Assembly: GCA_913778765.1 (NCBI GenBank)
Contig: CAJYXO010000116.1
Coordinates: forward strand, 62,001-126,000
Reading direction: 5' to 3'
Length of the DNA: 64,000 nucleotides
DNA from: an uncultured Massilia sp.
GTDB lineage: Bacteria > Pseudomonadota > Gammaproteobacteria > Burkholderiales > Burkholderiaceae_D
Part shown: positions 24,895-34,116 of the stretch, piece by piece
Layout of the letters: the number at the start of each line of letters is the position of its first letter
Numbering within the stretch: position 1 is the first letter of the stretch
Position numbers and translations under genes: made by a program
The notes under the pieces: model-generated
Seen by the model: the letters and a program-made list of their open reading frames with translations, nothing else
What the model was told of the DNA's origin: nothing
Databases searched by the model: none

Positions 24895-26084
24895 GCGTGC
24901 AAGCCTGGGAAACGGATCCCGGCAGGCGCGGCGAATTCTTCCGCCAGCTGCAGCAGCTGACGACCCGGATCCACGCCACCCGCAACATCGACGAGATCAT
25001 GCTCGGCGTTTCAGGCGACATCTGCAGCCTGTTCGGCGCCGACCGCCTGACCGTCTACACGGTGGGCGAGGACAAGGCCAGCCTGGTCTCGAAGGTCAAG
25101 ACCGGGCTGTCCTCGTTCCGGCAGCTGCGCCTGCCGGTTTCCGCGCTCAGCGTGGCCGGCTATGCGGCCCTGTCGCGCCGCGTGCTGAACCTGCACGACG
25201 TCTACGACGAGGACGAACTGCGCCAGTACGCCGCCGAGCTGCGCTTCCAGCAGGGCGTGGACCGCCGCACCGGCTACCGCACACGCGAGATGCTGGTGGT
25301 GCCGATCCTGCACGACGGCCAGGTCATCGGCGTGCTCCAGCTGATCAACAACCTGCTGGGCGGGGCCTTCTCCGCCACCGTCGTCGACGCCGCCCGCTCG
25401 CTGTGCGAGACGCTGGCGGTGGCCTTCGCCCAGCGCAGCCAGGAAGCGGTGCGCGAACGCGGCGGCTTCGCGTCCGCGATCCGCGACACCGTGCTGCCGC
25501 GCGGCCAGGTCGAGCAGGCGATCGAGCATGCGGCTGCCTCCGGCCTGGATATCGAAGACGTCCTGATCGACGATTTTCGATTGAAACTGCCGGTGGTCGG
25601 GCGCGCGCTGGCCGACCATTTCGCGGTCCCCTACCTGAGCCACCATCCGGAACGGCGCGTGCCGCAGGACCTGATCGCCGCGCTCGACCGCGCCGCCGCC
25701 GCGCGCCAGCAATGGCTGCCGGTCGCGCGCAACGACGAGGGCGTGTACGTGGCCTGCGTCGACCCGGAACAGGCCCGGCTCGGCGGCACGGTCGCCGCCC
25801 GCTTCCCGGATGCGCGCGCGGTCTACTGCGTGACCACGCGGCGCGACTTTGCGGCCATGCTGGACCACTACTTCGGCCCGGCGTCGGCGTCTGCACCCGG
25901 TCCGGCGCCGCAGCCGGTTGCGCTCGGGACGCAGCAGCAATCGCAGCTGGTGAGCGCGGTGGCGGCGCTGGTCGCCGGCAGCCACGAACAGGGCCTGTCG
26001 GACCTGCGTATCGAGACCGCGCCGGGCGAGCGTCCGGGCGAAATCCGTTTTACCGTCAGCGGCACCATGAAAATAAAAGTATAG
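24891..26084 (+). CDS. GAF-domain protein with GspE N-terminal-like domain
   Basis: A 397-residue soluble protein. Residues ~10-185 are a GAF domain ('IDEIMLGVSGDICSLFGADRLTVYTV', 'REMLVVPILHDGQVIGVLQLIN'). Residues ~205-335 look like the N-terminal domain of secretion ATPases (GspE_N/MshEN): 'VEQAIEHAAASGLDIEDVLI', 'VVGRALADHFAVPYL', 'VPQDLIAALD', 'LPVARNDEGVYVACVDPEQ'. The glycines of the c-di-GMP-binding MshEN motif are not conserved. There is no ATPase domain. Translationally coupled between kinase and phosphatase, so probably a ligand-responsive adaptor in T6SS control. Confidence 0.75.
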
Positions 26085-26094
26085 AAAGAAGCCG

Positions 26095-26931
26095 ATGAAC
26101 ACCTGGACGCAGCTCACCCCGAGCATCTACCACCGCCTCGCCTTCGGCTCGGCCTACGGTCTCACCGACGTCGGCCTGGTGCGCCAGTCGAACGAGGACA
26201 ACTTCCTGATCGACCCCGGACTGCGCATCGTCGCGGTGGCCGACGGCATGGGCGGCCACGACGGCGGAGAAATCGCCGCCCACCTGGCCCTGAGCGCCCT
26301 GCGCGCATCCCTGCTCGGCGCCGACCCCTTCCGCTGCGCCCTGCCGCCGCCCGGCGCCCTGCTCGATCCGGACGCCACCTGGCAGGACGAGCACATGTGC
26401 GCGGTGCTGGCCGTGCACCAGGCGGTCGACCATGCCAATGACGAAGTCTACGGCGCCAACCTGCGCAACGGCCATGGCGAAGGCGCCGGCATGGGCACCA
26501 CCCTGACCGGCTTCTGGCAGTGGATGCCGGATGGGCCGCTGGCGGTCTTCCACGTCGGCGACAGCCGGCTGTACCGCTACCGCGGCGGCGAGCTGGCCAT
26601 CCTCACGCGCGACCAGACCCTGTACCAGCAGGCGCTGGAAGCCGGCGTCAGCGACGGACTGCCGCCGCGGAACCTGCTGCTGCAGGCGATCGGACCCACG
26701 GCCGCGGTCGCGCCGGACGTGAAGGTGTGCGCCGTCCAGCGCGGCGATGTTTATCTGCTGTGCAGCGACGGCTTGTACGGGAACACGCCGCACGGCGCCA
26801 TCGCCCAGGTGCTTGGGCGGGCGTCGGCGCAGTCGCTGGATGCCTGCTGCGAGGAGCTGGTGGCGCTGGCCAAGGCGCATGGCAGCCGCGACAACATCAC
26901 GGCGGTGCTGGCGCTGGCCGATGCCGGTTGA
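26095..26931 (+). CDS. PP2C-family Ser/Thr phosphatase (PppA/Stp-like)
   Basis: A 278-residue PPM phosphatase. Motifs: 'GLTDVGLVRQSNEDNFL', 'IVAVADGMGGHDGGEIAA' (metal Asp and GG), 'GMGTTLTGF', 'VFHVGDSRLYRYRGGEL', 'LLCSDGLYG' and 'AKAHGSRDNITAVLAL' (terminal metal Asp). It would reverse the phosphorylation made by the T6SS kinases, as PppA does in Pseudomonas. Starts 10 bases after the GAF gene. Ends 3 bases before the convergent small gene that closes the secretion array. Confidence 0.9.
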   Translation: MNTWTQLTPSIYHRLAFGSAYGLTDVGLVRQSNEDNFLIDPGLRIVAVADGMGGHDGGEIAAHLALSALRASLLGADPFRCALPPPGALLDPDATWQDEHMCAVLAVHQAVDHANDEVYGANLRNGHGEGAGMGTTLTGFWQWMPDGPLAVFHVGDSRLYRYRGGELAILTRDQTLYQQALEAGVSDGLPPRNLLLQAIGPTAAVAPDVKVCAVQRGDVYLLCSDGLYGNTPHGAIAQVLGRASAQSLDACCEELVALAKAHGSRDNITAVLALADAG

Positions 26932-26934
26932 GCC

Positions 26935-27183
26935 TCAGGCTTGCTCCCAGCGGCGCATGAGCGGGACCATGCCTTCTTCCTCGAGGAAGTCCGCGAGCGT
27001 CTTCTTGACGTAGCCGTCGGTGAGCCGCTTCTGGATCACCGACACGAGCGTATGCACGCCCGGACCGAGATCCGCCTGCGTGTCCGGGGAAGACGCTTTG
27101 TAAAACTCGACCAATGCCTTGACCAGACGGACGCCCTGCGCTTCGGGCGAAAAGAGTTGGTCGATCGTTCTGGCTTCACTCAT
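26935..27183 (-). CDS. Small soluble protein at the end of the T6SS array, unknown
   Basis: An 82-residue, mostly helical, mildly acidic protein: MSEARTIDQLFSPEAQG, then 'RLVKALVEFYK', 'VSVIQKRLTDGYVKKTLADFLEEEG' and 'MRRWEQA'. No signal peptide or membrane segment. It is the last gene of the minus-strand array, 24 bases after tagF, so probably co-transcribed. No family recognised. Confidence 0.65.
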   Translation of the reverse strand: MSEARTIDQLFSPEAQGVRLVKALVEFYKASSPDTQADLGPGVHTLVSVIQKRLTDGYVKKTLADFLEEEGMVPLMRRWEQA

Positions 27184-27207
27184 GGTTGGATCCTCCCTTC
27201 GTTCACG

Positions 27208-27855
27208 TTAAACGTCCGGCAAACCCCAGCCGGACACCGCCCAGCTTCCATCCAGCATCGCCGCAAACCCTGTCGCCTGCGGCATCCCCCGACACACCAG
27301 CACCGAGGGCTCGACCAGGGGTCCGCCTTCGGTCCACCACAGACTATGCCCCCGCAGCGCGGCGTTGGCAACCGCCGCCGTCAGGTCTTCCTTCAGGGGC
27401 AGGCGCCATGCCGCAGCCGGCGTCATCCCTGCTTCGACGCCGGCGCCGGGCTTTGGTTCAGGCGCGCCGTCGAAGCGCGCCAGCGCGAAGCCGGCATCCA
27501 GCGACGCGCGCGCCAGATCCTCGATCGCGTCGTACCAGGCCGCCTGGCCGTGAAACCAGTCCAGCAGCGCAGGGCCGCCGGGCGCCCCCAGCATCAGCGG
27601 GAAGTAGCGTCCGACCCGGTCCACGCTCGGCATCATCACCCCGCCCAGCCCCGCCGGTCCCAGCACACCCGGCGCGATCGCGAAGCGCCATACGGGACTC
27701 GTCAGGTAGCGTTCCAGCCAGGCCGTCCCGAGCCTGTCCTGGCTGGCCTGCACGCAGGCCTGCAGCCACGCGTCCCAGGCCTGCACCTGCTGCGGCGGCA
27801 GCCCGCGCGTGACGAAGTCGCCATGGGTGCTGACCTTCCCGAAGTACCCGGTCAC
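27208..27855 (-). CDS. tagF: T6SS-associated protein TagF
   Basis: A 215-residue TagF/ImpM-type protein, a post-translational regulator that in Pseudomonas represses H1-T6SS assembly and is counteracted by the kinase pathway. The N-terminal signature 'TGYFGKVSTHGDFVTRGLP' is diagnostic, followed by 'WDAWLQACVQAS', 'SPVWRFAIAPGVLG', 'GVMMPSVDRVGRYFPLML' and 'SLWWTEGG'. The start is a GTG at 27855 that overlaps the tssM stop (GTGA), chosen because the family N-terminus begins exactly here. Confidence 0.9.
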   Translation of the reverse strand: MTGYFGKVSTHGDFVTRGLPPQQVQAWDAWLQACVQASQDRLGTAWLERYLTSPVWRFAIAPGVLGPAGLGGVMMPSVDRVGRYFPLMLGAPGGPALLDWFHGQAAWYDAIEDLARASLDAGFALARFDGAPEPKPGAGVEAGMTPAAAWRLPLKEDLTAAVANAALRGHSLWWTEGGPLVEPSVLVCRGMPQATGFAAMLDGSWAVSGWGLPDV

Positions 27856-30800
27856 AGCTTGTCCACGCAGCGGAACTGTTCCAGCACGGCGCGGCGGAAG
27901 GGATTGACCACGCTGTTCGCGGTCAGTTCCAGCGCGGCCTTGCGGCCGTCCGCATCGAAGGTCACCTTGTAGCGCTCGCCCTGCGGGGTCGGCTCCACGG
28001 CCGCCTTGTCGAGCATGCGGAACCAGGCCCAGGGACCCTCGGTGTGCAGGGACGAATGGGCGCTGGCCGGGCTCACGTCCAGCTTCACCTGGCCGCCGCC
28101 CTTCCCGCTCGGAAGCTGGAACGACGCAGGCGCCAGCGCATTCGGCGCGGCGTTCAGCACCTGGCCGTCGATGTCGAGCGCCAGCCTGGCGATGTTCGGG
28201 TCGAGCGTCACCGGCTTCAGGTCGAAGCGCATCGAGGCCTGGCGCCCGCCGTTGGCGAAGAAGGCGTCGCGGATGCGCGCCGCGCGCTGGAACTCGTCGA
28301 GCGTGCCTTGCGGGATGCCGAGCGAAGCGTTGTTGGCGGTCGCGCGCCAGCGCCATTGGGCGCCGCCCATGTCGACGTACTGCGCCAGGTTCTTCTGGAA
28401 GAAGTCGTCGATCAGGCCGCCGGGGCCGAACAAGCGGCCGAAATCGTCCGCGGTGACGTCCTGACTGGACGTCCTGACGACCGGATAGCGCCCGGCCACG
28501 GCCTGGCGGCAGAACTGGGCGGGGCCGGCGGTCCACAGTGCGTTCAGGCGTTCGCGTTCGCTGCCCGAAGTCAGGCCGGCGCCGCCGCTGTCGATCGTCT
28601 TCAGCATGCCGGCCAGCGGCGCCGGCGCGCCGTCGGCTTCCAGCTTGACCTTGGCCAGCGCATCGCCCGGCGGGGGCGGCGCGCCGGTGCGCTTGGCGCT
28701 GGCGGCGCTGTCCATGTAGACGGCCACGTCCTTCAACATGGCCAGGGTCTGGTCCAGGGGCGGCGGCGTCCCGGTGGTCATGCGGTGCAGGTTCTCGAAA
28801 TGGGCGTCGACCGGATTGACGGCCTTGCCGGCCGCGGCGCCGGTCGCATCGGGCGCGCTGCCCATCGCCGTCTCCAGCTTCTTCTTGTAGGCGTCCAGCC
28901 TGCCCTTGACCGCCGCCGCGACGGAAGCCATCGGCGCCGCTTTGGCGTTGCCGAGCGTGGTCTCCTTGCCGGCCGCGATCAGGAATTTCCGCAGCGGCGA
29001 CTCGGCGCCGGACAGCAGGTTCGTGATCCGCGCGCCCTGCTCCAGGTTGTCGAAGGGACGCACGCTCACATCGGCCAGCAGCGCGTCCCACTGGGCGATG
29101 TAGTCGTCATAGTAGAGCTGCAGCACGGCGGCGCGCACCTGGTCCTGGTTGCCGGCCTGGGATGCCTCCTGCTGGGCCAGCACCCAGCGCTCCTTTTCGA
29201 CGTCGGCCACCGCTTCGTTGCCGGCCTCGAGGAACTTGGCGTAGCCGGCCACCGAGAACATGCCGGGCACGCCGCGCGTGACCGGTTCGCCGCTCTTGCG
29301 CACGAAAACGGTGGCGGCTTCGCGCCCGCCGGCGCCGGCCGGGCTGAACTCGGGCAGCTTCTCGCGCATCAGCTGGCGTTTCACCCGGTTGTAGACGCGC
29401 TGCTGCAGCGGCATGCGCGCCAGCGCCAGCCTTGTGTCGCTCACCAGTTGCTGGTCGAGTTGCGGCATCGCCTGGCCCTGTCGGAAATTCTCCATCAGCG
29501 CCAGCTCGTGCGCGGCCAACGCCTGCCTTTGCTCATCGCTGGCGCCCTTCAGGTTGCGTTCGTCGTCCAGCGCGGCCCAGGCGGCGATCGACTCGGCGTC
29601 GAAGTGGCTGGCGTCGCCCAGCATCAGGTAGACCCGCAGCACCTCATACAGATACTCGGCGTTGTTGGCGTCGTTGCGGCGCAACTGGGCTTCCATGCGC
29701 TTCTGCAGGCGCGGCAGCAGCGTGTCCTGCAGCAGCTTGCGATAGGCGATGCGCGCGGCTTCGCCCAGCTTGTCGCCCTGGTAGAGGCCGAAGCGGTTCA
29801 GCAGCGGCACGCTTCGGTCGCGGTCGTCGTAGCCGCCGGGCAGCGTGCGCGCCGCGTCAAGTACCGGCAGCAGGTCGACCGGCGATGCCTGCGGCGGCAA
29901 CGCAGCCAGCTTCTTCGCAATGTCCGCGGAGCCGGACGTCATCGCTTCCACGTAGGCCTGGTTGCGCAGGTAGCTGGCGATCATGCCCGCACCGAGCAGC
30001 ACGAACAGCACCGAAATCCCGGCCACCGCGCCCCACTGGAGCAGGCGGCGGCGCTTTTCCAGCTTCTGGTTGATCCCGGCCAGCTCGGCTTCCGGGAAGA
30101 TCACCTCCTGCAGCAGCCTGGTGATGAAGTAGCTGCGGCCGGTGGCGGCGTTGACCGGCAGCGCCTGGCGGTCCAGCCCGAAGGAGGCGGCCATCGCGCT
30201 CATCACGCGGTCCAGCGGGCTGCCCTCCTGGGTGCCGCTGCTGAAGTAGACGCCGCGCAGCAAGGCCTGCTGCTCGTAGCGGTTCGACGCGAACACCTCG
30301 TTCAGGAAGCGCTCCAGCACCTCGCCGAGGCCGGCGAACTGCTGCGGGAAGCTGTACACCAGCGCGCGCTTGTAGGGGTCGCGCTCCTGCTGCATGCGCG
30401 CCAGCACGCGCTCCTGCAGGCGCCGCTCGAGCAGGCGGAACTCTTCCGGGAAGGCGGCCAGCGCGGCGTCCGTCCCTTCTCCCTGCTTGAGGGCGAAGGT
30501 GGTGCCCCAGACCTGGGCGCGTTCGTCGCGGCCCAGGCTGTCGAAGTACTCGACGAAGCCGGCCAGCAGGTCGCACTTCGTCACCAGCACATATACCGGG
30601 AAGCGCACGCCGAGCTGCTCGTGCAGTTCCTTGATGCGTTCGCGGATGGCCTGCGCCTGCGCCGCGCGCCAGGCTTCGTCGCCCTGCAGCAGGTCGGACA
30701 CCGACAGCGTGACGATCACGCCGTTGACCGGGCGGCGGCGCCGGTATTTACGCAGCAGCTGCAGGAAGCCGGTCCAGGCGGCGCCGTCCGCTTCACCGTG

Positions 30801-31385
30801 GCTGTCCTGGGCCGTGTAGCGGCCCGCCGTATCGAGCAGCACGGCTTCGTCGGTGAACCACCAATCGCAATTGCGGGTGCCGCCGACGCCCTTGACGCCG
30901 CCCTTGCCCATGCTTTCGGCCAGCGGGAAGCGCAAACCGGAATGGGTCAGCGCCGTGGTCTTGCCGGTGCCCGGCGCGCCGATGAACATGTACCACGGCA
31001 GCTGGTACAGCCCGCCCCTGCTGCCGTCCTTGCCCTTGCTCTTGCGCAGGATGCCGATGGCTTCCTGCATGCGCTGGTTCAGTTGCGTGAGTTCCGCCAT
31101 GCTCTGCGCATCGGCGGGCGCGGGCTTGGGCGCGTCCTCACCCGCCACGCTCTTCATCAGCCGGCGGTTGGCCAGGTGGGCCTGCAGCTTGCGCCAGCCG
31201 AACCAGCCGCCCCAGGCCAGGAACAGCAGCGCGACGATGGTCCAGCGCGCCGTTTCGGAAGCGAAGGGCGGATGGCCGTCGAAGGACAACAGCGGCGCCT
31301 CGAACCAAACGATCAGGGACAGCAGCAGCACGCCGATGAAGGCCAGCACCGCGGGTTTGACCAGCCATTTGAAGAACTTTTTCAT
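27852..31385 (-). CDS. tssM: T6SS membrane complex subunit TssM (IcmF)
   Basis: A 1177-residue inner-membrane protein of the T6SS trans-envelope complex. Two N-terminal helices (about 11-30 and 47-64) are followed by a cytoplasmic NTPase domain with an intact Walker A 'GAPGTGKTT' (136-144) and 'AVLLDTAGRY'. A third helix near 'WGAVAGISVLFVLLGAGMI' precedes the large periplasmic IcmF domains, including 'FGPGGLIDDFFQKNLAQYVD' and C-terminal beta regions 'GPWAWFRMLDKA' and 'VNPFRRAVLEQFRC'. Normal length. Downstream of tssL, upstream of and overlapping tagF. Confidence 0.95.
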   Translation of the reverse strand: MKKFFKWLVKPAVLAFIGVLLLSLIVWFEAPLLSFDGHPPFASETARWTIVALLFLAWGGWFGWRKLQAHLANRRLMKSVAGEDAPKPAPADAQSMAELTQLNQRMQEAIGILRKSKGKDGSRGGLYQLPWYMFIGAPGTGKTTALTHSGLRFPLAESMGKGGVKGVGGTRNCDWWFTDEAVLLDTAGRYTAQDSHGEADGAAWTGFLQLLRKYRRRRPVNGVIVTLSVSDLLQGDEAWRAAQAQAIRERIKELHEQLGVRFPVYVLVTKCDLLAGFVEYFDSLGRDERAQVWGTTFALKQGEGTDAALAAFPEEFRLLERRLQERVLARMQQERDPYKRALVYSFPQQFAGLGEVLERFLNEVFASNRYEQQALLRGVYFSSGTQEGSPLDRVMSAMAASFGLDRQALPVNAATGRSYFITRLLQEVIFPEAELAGINQKLEKRRRLLQWGAVAGISVLFVLLGAGMIASYLRNQAYVEAMTSGSADIAKKLAALPPQASPVDLLPVLDAARTLPGGYDDRDRSVPLLNRFGLYQGDKLGEAARIAYRKLLQDTLLPRLQKRMEAQLRRNDANNAEYLYEVLRVYLMLGDASHFDAESIAAWAALDDERNLKGASDEQRQALAAHELALMENFRQGQAMPQLDQQLVSDTRLALARMPLQQRVYNRVKRQLMREKLPEFSPAGAGGREAATVFVRKSGEPVTRGVPGMFSVAGYAKFLEAGNEAVADVEKERWVLAQQEASQAGNQDQVRAAVLQLYYDDYIAQWDALLADVSVRPFDNLEQGARITNLLSGAESPLRKFLIAAGKETTLGNAKAAPMASVAAAVKGRLDAYKKKLETAMGSAPDATGAAAGKAVNPVDAHFENLHRMTTGTPPPLDQTLAMLKDVAVYMDSAASAKRTGAPPPPGDALAKVKLEADGAPAPLAGMLKTIDSGGAGLTSGSERERLNALWTAGPAQFCRQAVAGRYPVVRTSSQDVTADDFGRLFGPGGLIDDFFQKNLAQYVDMGGAQWRWRATANNASLGIPQGTLDEFQRAARIRDAFFANGGRQASMRFDLKPVTLDPNIARLALDIDGQVLNAAPNALAPASFQLPSGKGGGQVKLDVSPASAHSSLHTEGPWAWFRMLDKAAVEPTPQGERYKVTFDADGRKAALELTANSVVNPFRRAVLEQFRCVDKL

Positions 31386-31410
31386 TGCACGTTATATCCG
31401 CATTCGATGG

Positions 31411-32754
31411 TCAGGGCGCCGCCGCGGGCGTGAGCAGGGTGATCTCGACGCGGCGGTTGCGGGCGCGGTTGGCGGCGCTGTCGTTGTTCACCAGCGGCGC
31501 GGAATCGCCGCGTCCTTCGACGCTGTAGCGGTCTTCCGGTCCGGCGTGTTCGGCCAGCAGGTCGCGCACCGCCGTCGCGCGGGCCTTGGACAGTTCGTAG
31601 TTCGAGGGGAAGCGCGCCGACAGGCCGGGCCTGGTGTTGTCGGTATGGCCGACCACGATCACCTTGCCCGGCACGGCCTTCAGCGCTTCGCCGATGCGCG
31701 CCAGCAGCGGCAGGTAGGCGCCCGACACGTCGCCGCTGCCCGAGCCGAACACGCCGTCGCCGCGCAGGGTGACGACCGAGCGGTCGGCCGTTTCGACCAC
31801 GGTGACCAGGCCTTGCTTGACCTCCGGCGCCAGGAAGCCGGCGATGCGCGCCGGTCCCGGCTTGGGCGGCGCCGGCTGCGCGGCAGGCGCCTGCGCCGTC
31901 TTCAGCGACAGCAGGCTGGCGAACACCGGATCGGAGGCATTCCCGAGACGGTGACCGAGGAAGATCTGCAGCAGCACCAGGATGCCCGCGGCCACCGCCG
32001 CCAGGATCCACACCGGCACCATGCGCCACAGCGGTTCTCCCTTGCCGCTGGCTCCCTTCCAGTGCACCGACAGCTCCGGCTCCAGCGGCGCATGCTGCTG
32101 CGCGATCAGCTGCTGCAGGCGCTCGCGCAGCAGCTCCAGCTGCGAGCGGCCGTTGTCGATCACGCGGTAGCGCCCTTCCAGGCCGAGCGCCAGGCACAGA
32201 TACATCAGCTCCAGCGCCGGCAGGTTGTTCTTCGGGTCCTGCGACAGCTTTTGCAGGATCAGGAAGAACTTCTCGCCGCCGAAGGCTTCGTTGTGGAAGG
32301 CCACCAGCAGGCTGCGGCTGGCCCAGACCCCGCCGCCGCCCCATGGCGTCGACGAGATGGTCTCGTCCAGCAGCGTGCACAGCGCATAGCGGCTTGCCGC
32401 GATCTGGTCGTGCTGGACCTGGGCCGCCTTGGCTTCCGCTTCGAATGCCTTGATTGCCTGGACCAGCTGCATGCGCAGGCTTTCGACGTCCGGGTGCGAG
32501 GCCATGGTGCGCAGCGGCGTCACCAGATCCAGCAGCGGATTGGCGGCGCGCACCAGCGGATTCAGGCCTTCGCCGTGCAGCGCGACGGGTCCGGCGGGCG
32601 TGGGATGCGGCGGCGTGCCGGGCGGCGTTGGCGCTGGTCCCGGCCCCGGCAGCGGCGGCGCGGACGACGAGGGCGAGCGGCGCCCGCCCGGCGCCGGCAT
32701 CAGCATGGTGCGGTCGGGGTCCTGCATCGGGTTGTTCGTTTGTTCGGCGCTCAC
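31411..32754 (-). CDS. tssL: T6SS subunit TssL with C-terminal OmpA-like domain
   Basis: A 447-residue DotU-family protein. A Pro-rich N-terminus leads to the cytoplasmic DotU domain ('LVRAANPLLDLVTPLRTM', 'ALCTLLDETISSTPWG', 'KFFLILQKLSQDP'). One membrane helix (about 245-265, 'VPVWILAAVAAGILVLLQI') and a periplasmic OmpA-like peptidoglycan-binding domain ('VVGHTDNTRPG', 'SNYELSKARA', 'VEGRGDSAPL', 'RARNRRVEI') follow. This 'evolved' TssL anchors the complex to the cell wall without a separate TagL. Between tssK (14-base gap) and tssM. Confidence 0.94.
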   Translation of the reverse strand: MSAEQTNNPMQDPDRTMLMPAPGGRRSPSSSAPPLPGPGPAPTPPGTPPHPTPAGPVALHGEGLNPLVRAANPLLDLVTPLRTMASHPDVESLRMQLVQAIKAFEAEAKAAQVQHDQIAASRYALCTLLDETISSTPWGGGGVWASRSLLVAFHNEAFGGEKFFLILQKLSQDPKNNLPALELMYLCLALGLEGRYRVIDNGRSQLELLRERLQQLIAQQHAPLEPELSVHWKGASGKGEPLWRMVPVWILAAVAAGILVLLQIFLGHRLGNASDPVFASLLSLKTAQAPAAQPAPPKPGPARIAGFLAPEVKQGLVTVVETADRSVVTLRGDGVFGSGSGDVSGAYLPLLARIGEALKAVPGKVIVVGHTDNTRPGLSARFPSNYELSKARATAVRDLLAEHAGPEDRYSVEGRGDSAPLVNNDSAANRARNRRVEITLLTPAAAP

Positions 32755-32768
32755 GATGCTGTCCTTGC

Positions 32769-34100
32769 TTATTTACGGATCGCCCAGAATTCCATCTGCA
32801 ACCCTGGATACTCGTTCGGGATGTGCATCGCAAAGCCGACCGAGTTGGCCAGCAGCTTCCAGTTCTCGCCGTTCTTGTCGAGTTCGAAGTAGGTGTAACC
32901 GGCATGGAAAGGCAACTGGCGCGGCGCCACCGGCAACGCACGCAGGGCGATGCCCGGCAGCTGCAGGTTGACCAGGTCGCGGATCTTCTCGATCGAGCCG
33001 ATCTTGACCATCGCCGGAAAACCGCTGCGCACCGCTTCCGGCGGCATGTGGGCGTTCACCGCCAGCACGAAGGTGGCGGAGCGCAGCAGCTCCGGATCGG
33101 GAACCACGGCCACGCGAATGCCGAACTGGCGTTCTTCCAGCGGCAGGGCCAAGGCGCGGCTGTCGACCACCATCGACAGCGCCGCCCGGACGTCCTCGAT
33201 CAGCGGCGCGAAGCTCTCCGCCAGGCGGTCGTGGCGGTACACCGGATACGGCGCCGCGCGCTTGTCGGGCCGGCTGAAGGTGGCCAGCTCGCCGGCCAGC
33301 TGGGCCAGTTCGCTGTACAGGCGCTCCGGGTGCAGGCCGCCGGCGCCGGCCAGGTGGCCGAACAGCGGCACGCCGCGGTTCAGCAGCTGCAGCATCAGGA
33401 AGTCGACGATCTCGGCGGCGCCGGACACGCCGGGCTGGCTGAGGCGGCCGGCCAGGGCCTGGGCGCGCTGGTTCAGCAGGCCGACCAGCTCGTCGGCGAA
33501 GGCCGCCAGGCGCGGCGCGGCGCGGAAGTCCAGGCACGGCGGGCAGTAGGCCGGGTCCAGCATCACCCGGTTGTCGGGACGGCGTTCGATCACGCGGCCG
33601 ATGCCCAGCGTCGCGTAGGCATTGACCACGTCCTTCTCGAGCGCGACGCGCAGGCGCAGGCTGCCGACCTGCATCAGGGCGCTGTTGTCGAGACCATTGC
33701 TGTCCATCGCTTCGTAGTCGACCGGACGGTGGCGCGCGAAGTTGTCCGGGCCGCGGTCGCCGTCGGTTTCGACGATGCCCTGGCGGCGCAGAGGCAGCGC
33801 CAGCACCACCATGGCGTCGCGCGCATCCTCGGGAATGTCGAGCGGTTCCGGCAGCGCATCGTCCTGCGGCAGGTTGAAGGTGGTGCCGTCGGGGAGCACG
33901 CCGGCGCAGGCCAGCAGGGCCAGCTTGCCCTGGGCCAGCAGCTGCTCGTCGATGGCCAGCCGCGTGAATCCCCAGGCATACGGACGCATCCCGGCGACGC
34001 GGTTCTCGATCGTGTTGTGCAGGTAGCGGTCGTGCTGCTGCAGGTGCTGCGGCTGCAGCAGCATCCCTTCCGACCAGATGACTTTACTGTTCCAGGACAT
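32769..34100 (-). CDS. tssK: T6SS baseplate subunit TssK
   Basis: A 443-residue TssK, the trimeric adaptor joining the baseplate wedge (TssEFG) to the TssJLM membrane complex. Signature start 'VIWSEGMLLQPQHLQQHDRYL' (broken here for length), then 'YAWGFTRLAID', 'PQDDALPEPLDIP', 'MLQLLNRGVPLFGHLAGAG', 'LPLEERQFGIRVAVV' and C-terminal 'GYTYFELDKNGENWKLLANS'. Typical length. Immediately follows tagH (16-base gap), so there is no room for a tssJ gene here. Confidence 0.94.
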   Translation of the reverse strand: MSWNSKVIWSEGMLLQPQHLQQHDRYLHNTIENRVAGMRPYAWGFTRLAIDEQLLAQGKLALLACAGVLPDGTTFNLPQDDALPEPLDIPEDARDAMVVLALPLRRQGIVETDGDRGPDNFARHRPVDYEAMDSNGLDNSALMQVGSLRLRVALEKDVVNAYATLGIGRVIERRPDNRVMLDPAYCPPCLDFRAAPRLAAFADELVGLLNQRAQALAGRLSQPGVSGAAEIVDFLMLQLLNRGVPLFGHLAGAGGLHPERLYSELAQLAGELATFSRPDKRAAPYPVYRHDRLAESFAPLIEDVRAALSMVVDSRALALPLEERQFGIRVAVVPDPELLRSATFVLAVNAHMPPEAVRSGFPAMVKIGSIEKIRDLVNLQLPGIALRALPVAPRQLPFHAGYTYFELDKNGENWKLLANSVGFAMHIPNEYPGLQMEFWAIRK

Positions 34101-34116
34101 GCGGTTCCGTTCCTCG

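Noticed and set aside
28044-31433. A 1129-codon open frame antisense to tssM
   Set aside because: Its codons mirror the third-position GC bias of tssM, the product is Arg/Gln/Gly/His-rich low-complexity without domains, and tssM is certain.
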